44,431 bases of DNA from a bacterium (GCA_021789865.1 JAJYIX010000003.1:1-44431); one strand, 5' to 3'. Counted from the stretch's first letter, positions 9,891-18,722 are shown. The notes: generated by a model not told the origin, from the sequence alone. Translations and numbers: made by a program.

Positions 9891-11009
9891 ATGAATCTTT
9901 CTGTCGGTATCGTCGGACTACCAAACGTCGGGAAATCGACGCTATTTAACGCCTTGTTGAAAAAACAGGTGGCGAATGTCGCCAATTATCCTTTCTGCAC
10001 TATAGAGCCCAACGTCGGGATTATCGAGGTGCCGGACGAAAGACTTTCCGTCCTAGCAAAAGTTGTCAATACGACAAAAATTGTCCCGGCCGTCGTCGAA
10101 TTTTACGATATTGCCGGACTGGTCAAAGGGGCTTCGACTGGGGCAGGATTGGGCAATAAATTCTTGTCACATATCCGTGAGGTGGCCGCAATCGTCCACG
10201 TGTCACGACTATTTGAAGACGCCAACGTCACCCATGTCTCAGATAAAATTGATCCCGTCGATGATATCAAAACTATCGAATCGGAACTGATGCTCGCCGA
10301 TCTGGCGACCTTGGATAAGCAAAAAGAATTTAAAGGAGACGGGGCTCCGAAAGATGCTAAAGTCGCCTTAGAAGTTTTCCAAAAAGTAAAAGCCGAATTG
10401 GATAAGGGCATCCCGGTCCGTTCCCAGGCTTTGACGGACGAGGAATTGACCACCTTAAAACCCTTAAATCTTCTGACTTTAAAACCGGTTATTTATGTTT
10501 TTAACGTATCCGAAGAACAGCTAGCCGATAAAAAAGCGACCGAAGATAGGATTGAGAAAATTCTGAATCAAGTTCAGAATGACACTAATCGCCAATCATC
10601 AACCGTCAGTCACTTCATATTTCTTTGCGCCAAAATGGAATCAGAGATCGTCGCTTTTACTGTCGACGAACAGAAAGAATATTTAAAACAGTATGGCCTC
10701 GTTGAGTCGGGATTGAACCGGCTTATCAAAAAAGCTTATGAGACCTTGGGACTGATTTCCTTCCTCACGGCGGGAACTATAGAAGCTCGGGCCTGGACCA
10801 TCGCGAAATGTACTCTAGCACCTCAGGCAGCCGGAGTAATCCATACCGATTTTGAAAAGGGTTTTATCAAGGCGGATGTCATTCCCTACCAAAAGTTTGT
10901 GGATGCGGGCGGCTGGACCAAGGCACGAGAGCAGGGGCTTGTCGCAACTGTCGGTAAAGATTATGTCATGAAAGACGGAGAGGTAGTCGAATTTAAGGTA
11001 AATGCGTAA
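9891..11009 (+). CDS. ychF: Redox-regulated GTPase/ATPase YchF (Obg family)
   Basis: MNLSVGIVGLPNVGKSTLFNALLKK, NYPFCTIEPNVGIIEVPDERL, DIAGLVKGASTGAGLGNKFLSHIREV, C-terminal TGS-like IHTDFEKGFIKADVI. Confidence 0.97.
   Translation: MNLSVGIVGLPNVGKSTLFNALLKKQVANVANYPFCTIEPNVGIIEVPDERLSVLAKVVNTTKIVPAVVEFYDIAGLVKGASTGAGLGNKFLSHIREVAAIVHVSRLFEDANVTHVSDKIDPVDDIKTIESELMLADLATLDKQKEFKGDGAPKDAKVALEVFQKVKAELDKGIPVRSQALTDEELTTLKPLNLLTLKPVIYVFNVSEEQLADKKATEDRIEKILNQVQNDTNRQSSTVSHFIFLCAKMESEIVAFTVDEQKEYLKQYGLVESGLNRLIKKAYETLGLISFLTAGTIEARAWTIAKCTLAPQAAGVIHTDFEKGFIKADVIPYQKFVDAGGWTKAREQGLVATVGKDYVMKDGEVVEFKVNA
10560..10580. repeat. Palindromic element (ATTCTGAA-TCAAG-TTCAGAAT) in ychF
   Basis: 8-bp arms with loop TCAAG, followed by GACA. 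Read in frame as ILNQVQNDT. Confidence 0.85.
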
Positions 11010-11048
11010 AATAGTTTTAAAGTTTGAAGGTTGTAAAGTTTAAAAGTT

Positions 11049-11981
11049 TTACTTTTGAACTTTCAAACTTTCGAACATTTTAACTTTCCATTTTATATAT
11101 ATTGCCCAAAATCTTATCGAAGAAAACAGAGCAAAGACGAAACCGGGAAAGCCATCCATAAAACCCTTGTGGCGAAAATACATCAAAAAGAATGTCTTTT
11201 TTGGATACCAAATAAAATATTTAAAAAAACTTAACTTTCGAACTTTCGAACTTTTTGAACCAAGAAACATTCTTTCTACTTCCGCTGTTGTATACCTATC
11301 CCAGCGCATAAGATAGCGGGAAAAGTCTGGATCAGCATAATGCAAAATGGGATTTTGTAAATATCCAGTAACTAATTTGTGATTTTTCGACTGGATTCCC
11401 GCCTTCGCGGAAATGACAGAAGGGGTGATTATTTCAACATTCTCGTGCACATCCTTACACGGGAATTTCGCATAGCCATTGCGGTAAAGCCTGATCGTAT
11501 AGTCCGGATACTGTCCCCCTTTCATCAAAAAACCGGTTAAAAACCAATTTTTTCTAGGAATCCAATACGCAACAAATCTAGAATTATTAATTAAGAATTC
11601 AGAATTGATTTTCGAATTTTGATTTTTTGGTCCTTTTTCTTTTGATTCTGAATTCTGAATTTTAGATTCTAAATTATTGTTAATAATGGTACGAATTTCT
11701 GATTTAAGCTCTTTACTTACCGCTTCATCGGCATCAAGCTGGAGTATCCACTCCCCTTTTGCCGCTTCGATCGCCTTTTGTTTGTTTTTGTGAAACATAA
11801 CTGGATTGTCGGTTACGATCACTCGGACCTTTTTACCATAGGCCTTGACGATTTCAACCGTTTTGTCGGTCGATCCGCCATCGACTATGACTACTTCATC
11901 GGCGATATCGTAGGCGGAATCCAGCGCAATATGGAGATTTTTCTCCTCATTGTAGACGGCCAGACACAAAGAAAGCTTCAT
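11049..11981 (-). CDS. Family 2 glycosyltransferase
   Basis: MKLSLCLAVYNEEKNLHIALDSAYDIADEVVIVDGGSTDKTVEI, LQLDADEAV, FPCKDVHENVE. Contains in-frame repeat insertions. Confidence 0.92.
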   Translation of the reverse strand: MKLSLCLAVYNEEKNLHIALDSAYDIADEVVIVDGGSTDKTVEIVKAYGKKVRVIVTDNPVMFHKNKQKAIEAAKGEWILQLDADEAVSKELKSEIRTIINNNLESKIQNSESKEKGPKNQNSKINSEFLINNSRFVAYWIPRKNWFLTGFLMKGGQYPDYTIRLYRNGYAKFPCKDVHENVEIITPSVISAKAGIQSKNHKLVTGYLQNPILHYADPDFSRYLMRWDRYTTAEVERMFLGSKSSKVRKLSFFKYFIWYPKKTFFLMYFRHKGFMDGFPGFVFALFSSIRFWAIYIKWKVKMFESLKVQK

Positions 11982-12014
11982 AGCTTCAATTATACATAAT
12001 CATTCGTGCAATTC

Positions 12015-12023
12015 TGCTATAAT
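12015..12023 (+). promoter_or_regulatory. Extended -10 promoter (TGcTATAAT) upstream of def
   Basis: TG at 12015-12016, TATAAT at 12018-12023. Predicted start near 12030, giving a leader of about 80 nt. Confidence 0.6.
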
Positions 12024-12037
12024 TTGTGGATATAGAG

Positions 12038-12094
12038 AGCCTTGGGTCGGCCCATATTACACCTACGAGGTGTTCTGTGGCCCCTTGGAAGGCT
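12038..12094 (+). ncRNA. Candidate structured 5' leader RNA of def
   Basis: Nested complementary segments: AGCCTT(12038-12043)/AAGGCT(12089-12094); GGCC(12049-12052)/GGCC(12079-12082); ACACCT-ACG-AGGTGT hairpin (12059-12073). Confidence 0.45.
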
Positions 12095-12111
12095 TAAATT
12101 CCTAATAAAAT

Positions 12112-12651
12112 ATGCTGAAAATTGTCAATATCCCGAATTCAGTTCTTTCAGAGCCGACCAAATCGGTCGAAAAAATCGACGACAGCGTGCGGAAACTCGT
12201 CTTTGACATGGAAAAAACTCTTGTTGCCCAAAAAGACCCCCAGGGTGTAGGCTTAGCCGCCAATCAGGTTGGCCTTTCCTTGTCGCTTTTTGTCATCAAA
12301 AAATCTCCTAAAGCTGAGGCTAAAGTGTTTATTAATCCGAAAATATTAAAACTCGTTAACCCGTTAACTCGTAAACCCGGAAGTAAAAAGAATAAGAAAC
12401 CAGTAAAACTTGAGGGTTGCCTCTCTATCCCCCGTATCTGGGGTCCGGTCAGAAGGGCTAATAAAATTTTTCTTGAATATCAGGATTTGACGGGAAAAGT
12501 TCGAAAAGAATGGTTTACCGGATTTGAAGCAACGATAATCCAACACGAAATCGATCATCTGAACGGAATTGTCTTCACTCAAAGGGTGCTCGAACAAAAA
12601 CACCGACTCTACAAAGAAGTTGATGGAGATCTGAAGCCGATTGAGATATAA
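12112..12651 (+). CDS. def: Peptide deformylase
   Basis: Motifs GVGLAANQVG, EGCLSIP and QHEIDHLNG. Confidence 0.97.
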   Translation: MLKIVNIPNSVLSEPTKSVEKIDDSVRKLVFDMEKTLVAQKDPQGVGLAANQVGLSLSLFVIKKSPKAEAKVFINPKILKLVNPLTRKPGSKKNKKPVKLEGCLSIPRIWGPVRRANKIFLEYQDLTGKVRKEWFTGFEATIIQHEIDHLNGIVFTQRVLEQKHRLYKEVDGDLKPIEI

Positions 12652-12745
12652 AACAGTTAAATCCTAAACCTTAAACTGTTAAAAAAATTTGCTTTGGAGT
12701 TTAAAATGTTTAGAGGTTTAAGAAGTTTTTTTAAGGTTTAGCCGT

Positions 12746-13021
12746 TTAAGTCTTAACCGTTTTTGATGTAGTTGCGAGCGTTACAAATGGTTTTTTGCCG
12801 TCTTTTACATCTTTTTTCACTCTTTTAAGGCAGTTTGTGCAAAGCTTCACTCTTTTTTTGACTCCATTCTCAATGATTGAGAGCCTGACAAAATTGACCC
12901 TAAAAATCTTTTGTTTTTTTGGGGCTCTTTTCTTCCACCGGCCTCCGGCAACACCTCGGTGATGAGTGTGGGTGCGACCATAAAGAACTGTCTTTCCACA
13001 ATGGTAACAAGTATTATCCAT
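12746..13021 (-). CDS. rpmB: 50S ribosomal protein bL28
   Basis: CYHCGKTVLYGRTHTHHRGVAGGRWKKRAPKKQKIFRVNFVRLSI...KRVKLCTNCLKRVKK, with two CxxC pairs. Confidence 0.85.
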   Translation of the reverse strand: MDNTCYHCGKTVLYGRTHTHHRGVAGGRWKKRAPKKQKIFRVNFVRLSIIENGVKKRVKLCTNCLKRVKKDVKDGKKPFVTLATTSKTVKT

Positions 13022-13126
13022 AAGAGTTTATGATATCATATTAACAAAAGTAATTCAATTTAAAAATAATTTGTTAGCGGGTTTTGCGAGTTAACGCGCT
13101 AATTCGTTAACTGAAAAACTGAATTT

Positions 13127-13780
13127 ATGATTAGCTATTTATTTTCCAGTCCGCTTACTTTTTTTCTTTTTCTTATTGCCCTTTTAGTGGCAATTGATAT
13201 TCATGAATTTTCCCATGCGGCGGTTGCCGATTTTCTAGGAGATCCGACACCGAGGCTTCAAGGAAGGCTAACCTTGAATCCTTTGGTTCACATTGACAAT
13301 ATTGGCATTATATTCCTTTTACTAGTCGGTTTTGGTTGGGGGAAGCCCGTCGAGTTCGATCCATACAATTTAAAAAATCCCCGTACCGATGCCGCCTGGA
13401 TCTCGATAGCCGGTCCGATATCTAATATTCTTTTAGCCTTGATACTTTCTTTATTACTAAGATTGTTCATGTTTTTACAACTTAATCTTTTAACTACTAT
13501 AGGTGGATTAATCTTTTTACCGATAATCCAAATGAATATTGTTCTCGGAATATTCAATATAATACCTATTCATCCGTTGGATGGTTTCAAAATAGTCGGA
13601 GGACTTTTAAGTCATGATCAAGCAAAAGAATGGTACGGAATGCAAAAATACGGAATTTTTCTGTTATTGCTGTTGATAATTCCCTTCGGAGGCTCATCGC
13701 TTCTCGACTTTATCATCCGGCCGCCTATTAACTTCCTTTTTAAGCTTCTCATTCCCTTTAGTACGGGAGGAATTATATAA
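13127..13780 (+). CDS. Site-2 protease family (M50) membrane metalloprotease
   Basis: HEFSH (HExxH), NLKNPRTDAAWISIAGPISNI, IIPIHPLDGF (N/HPxDG), several TM helices. Confidence 0.9.
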   Translation: MISYLFSSPLTFFLFLIALLVAIDIHEFSHAAVADFLGDPTPRLQGRLTLNPLVHIDNIGIIFLLLVGFGWGKPVEFDPYNLKNPRTDAAWISIAGPISNILLALILSLLLRLFMFLQLNLLTTIGGLIFLPIIQMNIVLGIFNIIPIHPLDGFKIVGGLLSHDQAKEWYGMQKYGIFLLLLLIIPFGGSSLLDFIIRPPINFLFKLLIPFSTGGII

Positions 13781-13863
13781 AAAATACTCTTCAGGGGGTT
13801 TAAAAGTTTAAGTGTTTAGGAGTTTTTTTAGGATTTAACCGTTTAATACTTAACTTTTTAAAA

Positions 13864-14454
13864 TTAGGGCGTTGGGGTCACCTTTTTGACGCAAAGCAGG
13901 TAATCTTGCGTCGAACAGCCTTTGCCAAGCTTGGCTTTTATCGCATTACAATCAGTCACATTACAATTTTCGTTACCGCTCGGTATTTGCAAGGTCTGGA
14001 CAGGGGTCGGACTCAAACCGCTAGTTCCGGTCGAACCCGACGGGGTGGCGGTTGGCGAACTGACCACCGATTCTTGGGCACTCTTGGTCGTAAAAGTCCA
14101 CGGAACCCCACCATTGTCATATTTCTTATTAGCGATGCTGATATCGAAATAATATGTTGTCGAAGGTGATAATAGCGTCAAATCAAGTGAGTGAGTCGAC
14201 GTCTTGGACGGCTCTGGGGCAAAAAAATTAAGGCTCGTCGGGGTCGTACCGTACTCGACGACTCCCTGAGTGTCGGTGCCGGTAGACCAAGATAAAGTGA
14301 CAGAATTCTTGGCAATGTTGGCAACGACGACGTCACGAGGTTCGAAATCAGCCGCTTTCGCTCCAGTCAATTGAAAAGCGACTATGACAATGACGATAAA
14401 AAGGATTATTCCGACGACTATAGCCGCAATTTTCGTAAATTTGGGATTGTTCAT
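13864..14454 (-). CDS. Membrane-anchored fibronectin type III-like domain protein
   Basis: N-terminal TM, then FN3-like 'PRDVVVANIAKNSVTLSWSTGTDTQGVVEYGTTPTSLN...HSLDLTLLSPSTTYYFDISI', then an S/T/P-rich tail with Cys pairs. Confidence 0.75.
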   Translation of the reverse strand: MNNPKFTKIAAIVVGIILFIVIVIVAFQLTGAKAADFEPRDVVVANIAKNSVTLSWSTGTDTQGVVEYGTTPTSLNFFAPEPSKTSTHSLDLTLLSPSTTYYFDISIANKKYDNGGVPWTFTTKSAQESVVSSPTATPSGSTGTSGLSPTPVQTLQIPSGNENCNVTDCNAIKAKLGKGCSTQDYLLCVKKVTPTP

Positions 14455-14579
14455 CGATACAATGATAAACTATTAGTTTAAAAGTTTAAAGGTTCAAATG
14501 TTTTACTGAAATGAATTCAGCATGACGCAATAAAGGTTTTTCCTTTTAAACCTTTAAACTTTCCAACTTTCAAACTATT

Positions 14580-15248
14580 TTAAAGTACGAGTCTTATCGC
14601 CGCTCCAACAAAAAGTAAAACCGCTCCGGGAATGGCAAATTTTGGTAACAAATCGGTCGCTCCTGTCACTGGCAGGGCCGATGGCGTTGGCGATGTGCTG
14701 CTACTACTACCTGACGAATTTGATGAGCCTGAAGAGTTTGAAGAACCGCTACTGCTTCCCGACCCGATCGTCACCGTCGAAGTACCGTCGGCGCTACAAT
14801 TGAGAACATTGGTCGCATTGATATCGTTTTTAACGGCTTTTGAAGAACTACAGTTGTACGAGAGCGACGTCGTCCCATCCTTTAAAGCCTGGAAAGTGAT
14901 GGTGGCGACCGTGCCGGCTGTCGAGACGGACGAAGCGGTATCGTTGACCAGCCCGGCAATATAAACCTGTCCCGACGTAGAAGTATCGTTTGTCACGGTC
15001 GGGAAAAGAGTGCCGGCGGCCACGTTGGTCGGCTTTAAATAGCTGGCGTCATATGTCAAATATATATCGGCCGAATAAAGAGCGTCGCTTCCCGGATCTA
15101 TCGTGACGGCGATGTTGAAAGTCCCACCAGATGCGACGGTCACCGTGGTCTGGTCAAAACTCAGAGACGCTGCAAAAATATCAGAAAAAAACGGCGTCAC
15201 CAAAAAGAAAATCATCGCGACTAAAAGTATTTTCAGATAATTTTTCAT
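14580..15248 (-). CDS. Secreted cohesin-like domain protein with an LPVTG plus C-terminal hydrophobic segment
   Basis: Likely start MKNYLKILLVAM (ATG complement at 15246-15248). Signal peptide. Cohesin-like beta pattern 'VASGGTFNIAVTIDPGSDALYSADIYLTYDASYLKP'. SGSS-rich linker, then ALPVTGATDLLPKFAIPGAVLLFVGAAIRLVL. Confidence 0.75.
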   Translation of the reverse strand: MKNYLKILLVAMIFFLVTPFFSDIFAASLSFDQTTVTVASGGTFNIAVTIDPGSDALYSADIYLTYDASYLKPTNVAAGTLFPTVTNDTSTSGQVYIAGLVNDTASSVSTAGTVATITFQALKDGTTSLSYNCSSSKAVKNDINATNVLNCSADGTSTVTIGSGSSSGSSNSSGSSNSSGSSSSTSPTPSALPVTGATDLLPKFAIPGAVLLFVGAAIRLVL

Positions 15249-15400
15249 ATTATAGTTTAAATCCAAACTATAAAATCCAAATGTCAAATCAAGCCCAAAG
15301 CTCAAAATTCAAATATATTATTATTTAGATTTTGGATTTGATTTGTTATTTGACATTTGAGCATTGGATTTAGTTTAGATCTTGAGATTTAGATTTGTAT
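15249..15400. repeat. AT-rich intergenic inverted-repeat element
   Basis: AAATCCAAATGTCAAATCAA near the left side is mirrored by TTTGATTTG..TTATTTGACATTTGAGCATTGGATTT on the right. Confidence 0.7.
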
Positions 15401-16015
15401 CTATTTTACACTTATCGTCACATTGTTTAAAGCCGGATTTAAGACTTCGCTTTTGTCGGTCGTCATATCGGTCGTTTCACTCCCCGCTTTGCTTTTCAAA
15501 GAAAAAGTCGACTGACCGACTTTTACCGCTTTGAATGTCAGATTAAGGACATCCGTATTGAAAAACGTCGAGGCTGTTTTGTCTTGCGGGTTCTTGATCG
15601 CGGTCAATGAGATGTAATTCGCCTTAGCATAGTTGTATATTTTAAAGTTAGGCAAATCCGACGTGGCGTTAATAAAATTAAAAGACAACGGATCGTAGAA
15701 GACCAATAGATCATAACCAACGATATTTTTGTTATTGGAATCAGCTTTGATGTTAAACGTCACCTGATCACCGACCGACGTTGTGTTGGAGGAAGGCAAA
15801 ATGGAAAATAATCCTTGTTTTGGTGCCGGCGTTGCAAGAATAATATCTTGTTGACCGCTTCCTGCCGTACTGGTCGCCACTGCTTGCTGATTGCCGGTAC
15901 CGTCTTTGTTGGCCAAAGCCAGGAAAAGTCCGCTCCCGACAAAAATGGCAAAAAATATTATCAGTAGGTAAAAATAAATTTTTTTTCCTTCGGTTATATT
16001 CATCTTAATCGCCAA
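15401..16015 (-). CDS. Membrane-anchored cohesin-like domain protein
   Basis: N-terminal TM. 'TTSVGDQVTFNIKADSNNKNIVGYDLLVFYDPLSFNF...DVLNLTFKAVKVGQSTFSL' cohesin-like pattern. Confidence 0.7.
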   Translation of the reverse strand: MAIKMNITEGKKIYFYLLIIFFAIFVGSGLFLALANKDGTGNQQAVATSTAGSGQQDIILATPAPKQGLFSILPSSNTTSVGDQVTFNIKADSNNKNIVGYDLLVFYDPLSFNFINATSDLPNFKIYNYAKANYISLTAIKNPQDKTASTFFNTDVLNLTFKAVKVGQSTFSLKSKAGSETTDMTTDKSEVLNPALNNVTISVK

Positions 16016-18722
16016 GCTTAAATGATAATGACGCTAAAGCCAAAGAATAGTCCTGAGTGTCACATTTGCCGTCGAGATTGATATCGCAAAGAGCCAATTT
16101 TGCGGCGTCGGTCGTTCCGAGATTGTTCAAAATAAAGCCCAAGTCAATAGAGTTGATCACATTGTCCTGGGTACCGTTTGGTCCGGTAATATCTCCTCCA
16201 AGAAGAGTGACTCCGGAGAAATCCAAATTATTATCGCCGCTAGTCAAGGTAATGTTCGGACTACTGCAATTGTAGGTGCCGGGATTGGCTTCCGTCGGTG
16301 TCGCCTCACAAATTTTTTTCGTCAAATGGTGAGGACCTTGGACATAGACCGAAAAAGGTGTCGATGTAACACTTGGAACGTTAAATCCTACCTGCCCCGA
16401 CCAGATGCCGTTTGAATCGCTGGTAAAATCTCCTGTAGAAGTCAGTTGCGAAGCTAACCCTCCATCGGCCAAAGTGACTTTGACTTTCATATCGTTTAGG
16501 TCGCCTGTCGGCGCACTGCCTATACCTTGGAATTTGAGTTTTAAATTCAGAATTACATTGCCGGTTACTTGTGTATCCCCACAAACAAATTGTCCCGTTG
16601 CTGTCTGAATTACGGAACCGTTTGATCCAACTCCGTCAACCCATACACTATAGTTATCTCCGGGTACCGTAGTAATTGTGGCTGAATTATCATTCAAATT
16701 ATCCATGCAGGAATCCCCTTGGTTTTGTGTCTTTGAGCAATCATTTACCCAACCATTTGCGTTATCATCAGCTCTCAGATTGTAATGCGTGGCACCGGCC
16801 ACACTCGGCCAGCTTAGAGACGCCTGAGTATCTGAAGCTGTACATGTGGCGATAACTTTATATGTATTTGTCTGGGTTGGACAGGTTAAAGAAAAATCTG
16901 AAAAAATTCCTGTCGAGGCCGGATAATCTGGTCCCAAACTAACAGATAATATTTGAGGAATTACAGGACCAGAAAACACGTTTGTAAATGTTTGAATAAG
17001 TTTATATCCTGATCCGTCCATCAGATCATAGTAGGTACTCGCTGTGTTACCGGTCCGCACAATTTTTACTTTTAACGGAGTTGTAGGCGTAAGATTGATA
17101 TTAGTGCTAGATATTACATTTGTATCGCTGTTATTGGTTGGCGGCCAAATGCCTGTGGCGTTATATGCATTTATATTTGTGCTGCTATAATATCTAGCAA
17201 TTCTAATAAAATTTAATCCGTTTGTCGGATCTGTAATACTTAATTCAAGGCTGCCAGTATTTTTTGAAGAATTTGCATCAACTATAGAATTCAATACGGC
17301 TTCTACTGTAAAGTCTCCGTTAATAATTTGTTTGCCGTTTAAGAAGGTTGCATTTTTTGTATGATCGGCGGTAGCATCTGGATTATTTATATTCCCCTCA
17401 CCACCACTAATAGTTACCGTTCCGCTATTATTGGTCCAAACAGACCAATTGTTTGTATCTATAGAACTGTTTCCATTGGAAAAATTATCCGTAAAACTTG
17501 TGCAGTTCGTATTTCCAGATGCACAGGTCAAGGCAAAGTTGTTGAATCTCGAAGTCGTTGCCGGATAGTTGGGGCCCCAGTTTGAAACCTCCATCTGAAG
17601 ATACCCATCGGTAGAAGCGAAATTAGTAAATTGCTTTAGAAGTTGATATCCCTTTCCATCCTGAAGATCGTAGTACATATATATCGTAGTTCCCTGTCTT
17701 GCTAATTCGAATTTTACCGGTGTATTACTGGTCAGGCCGACGTCGACACTGCCGTATTGGGCATTATTCCAATCGGTATCTGAATTATTAACCACCCAAT
17801 TTATTTTTGAATCATTTGAATTTCTTGAAATTCTAAACGATTTTTGTGTACTAGTATTAAAATCAAAGCTTGACTGACCAATGCTTTTCCCTGCTTCGGC
17901 AGATACCGATAGTTCTGTCACTTCCGCACTAAAGTCGCCTCCGAAGGTTTTTGAGTTTACCCCATACCAAATTGTCGCCGAATTTGTGCTTGTAGGAATA
18001 TTAAGCTGCGCGGCATCATTGACTATTGAATACGTACTTCCAGGGGCATTTGAATTATCGAAGCTCCAGTTACTATCCGATCTTGTTGATCCGGAAAAAT
18101 TATCGGTAAATGGAGTACATGATCCTCCGCTACTACTGCCCCCATTTACATTCAAATTCTCGACCGTAGTGATAAAGTTTGTTTCGATAGTTCCGTCCGC
18201 GGCCATTTCGTAGAATCCACCTGTACCCGACACTGTGGTTCCGGAAGATGACAAAGCCTTGAAAGTCAACTGTACCAGGTCCGTAGTCGAACTGGCGGTG
18301 ACGATACTTCCTGTTGCCGTCTGGTCTTCTCCCTGGACATAAATACTTCCGTTTTGATTTATGGCGGCGGCATTGGCATCGGTATTACCCAATCCGGCAC
18401 TGACCGTACCCAATTTGTAGACTATATTTTGGAATTGCAATTTGGTTTTGTCGAAACTAAGCTTAAGCATGTAGCCGCGAATGGATACGTCGGCGGAAGG
18501 AGTCATTTTGGCCGTTACGGTAAAAGCGCTTCCGGAAGCGACAGTCGGCGAAGCATTGTCGTAACTGACGTTTATCGTGTCGGCAGCGGCTTTTGAACGC
18601 GGACCCGAGCTATTTAAAAATATGAATTTCAGGCCAAAAAAAACCGCCGCAACGGTAATTACAAAAATGATCGCCGATTTTATCAAAAAACTTTTGTTCA
18701 TATAAGACCCCTTACTGCGCAT
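16005..18722 (-). CDS. Large surface protein: N-terminal cohesin-like domain, two tandem LamG/ConA-like repeats, C-terminal dockerin-like repeats
   Basis: Cohesin-like 'VASGSAFTVTAKMTPSADVSIRGYMLKLSFDKTKLQF'. Repeats begin CTPFTDNFSG and CTSFTDNFSN. Dockerin-like 'CDINLDGKCDTQDYSLALASL' preceded by a degenerate copy. Confidence 0.75.
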   Translation of the reverse strand: MRSKGSYMNKSFLIKSAIIFVITVAAVFFGLKFIFLNSSGPRSKAAADTINVSYDNASPTVASGSAFTVTAKMTPSADVSIRGYMLKLSFDKTKLQFQNIVYKLGTVSAGLGNTDANAAAINQNGSIYVQGEDQTATGSIVTASSTTDLVQLTFKALSSSGTTVSGTGGFYEMAADGTIETNFITTVENLNVNGGSSSGGSCTPFTDNFSGSTRSDSNWSFDNSNAPGSTYSIVNDAAQLNIPTSTNSATIWYGVNSKTFGGDFSAEVTELSVSAEAGKSIGQSSFDFNTSTQKSFRISRNSNDSKINWVVNNSDTDWNNAQYGSVDVGLTSNTPVKFELARQGTTIYMYYDLQDGKGYQLLKQFTNFASTDGYLQMEVSNWGPNYPATTSRFNNFALTCASGNTNCTSFTDNFSNGNSSIDTNNWSVWTNNSGTVTISGGEGNINNPDATADHTKNATFLNGKQIINGDFTVEAVLNSIVDANSSKNTGSLELSITDPTNGLNFIRIARYYSSTNINAYNATGIWPPTNNSDTNVISSTNINLTPTTPLKVKIVRTGNTASTYYDLMDGSGYKLIQTFTNVFSGPVIPQILSVSLGPDYPASTGIFSDFSLTCPTQTNTYKVIATCTASDTQASLSWPSVAGATHYNLRADDNANGWVNDCSKTQNQGDSCMDNLNDNSATITTVPGDNYSVWVDGVGSNGSVIQTATGQFVCGDTQVTGNVILNLKLKFQGIGSAPTGDLNDMKVKVTLADGGLASQLTSTGDFTSDSNGIWSGQVGFNVPSVTSTPFSVYVQGPHHLTKKICEATPTEANPGTYNCSSPNITLTSGDNNLDFSGVTLLGGDITGPNGTQDNVINSIDLGFILNNLGTTDAAKLALCDINLDGKCDTQDYSLALASLSFKLGD

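Noticed and set aside
10103-10453. Antisense ORF (116 aa) in ychF
   Set aside because: Shadow of a highly conserved gene.
12024-12111. tRNA or guanidine-II (mini-ykkC) riboswitch in the def leader
   Set aside because: No tRNA cloverleaf or GTTCRANNC T-loop; only one hairpin and no true ACGR tetraloop pair.
13790-13862. CRISPR-like array from repeated GTTTAAA/TTTAAAC words
   Set aside because: Words are short, irregularly spaced and degenerate, with no unique spacers of constant length and no cas genes.
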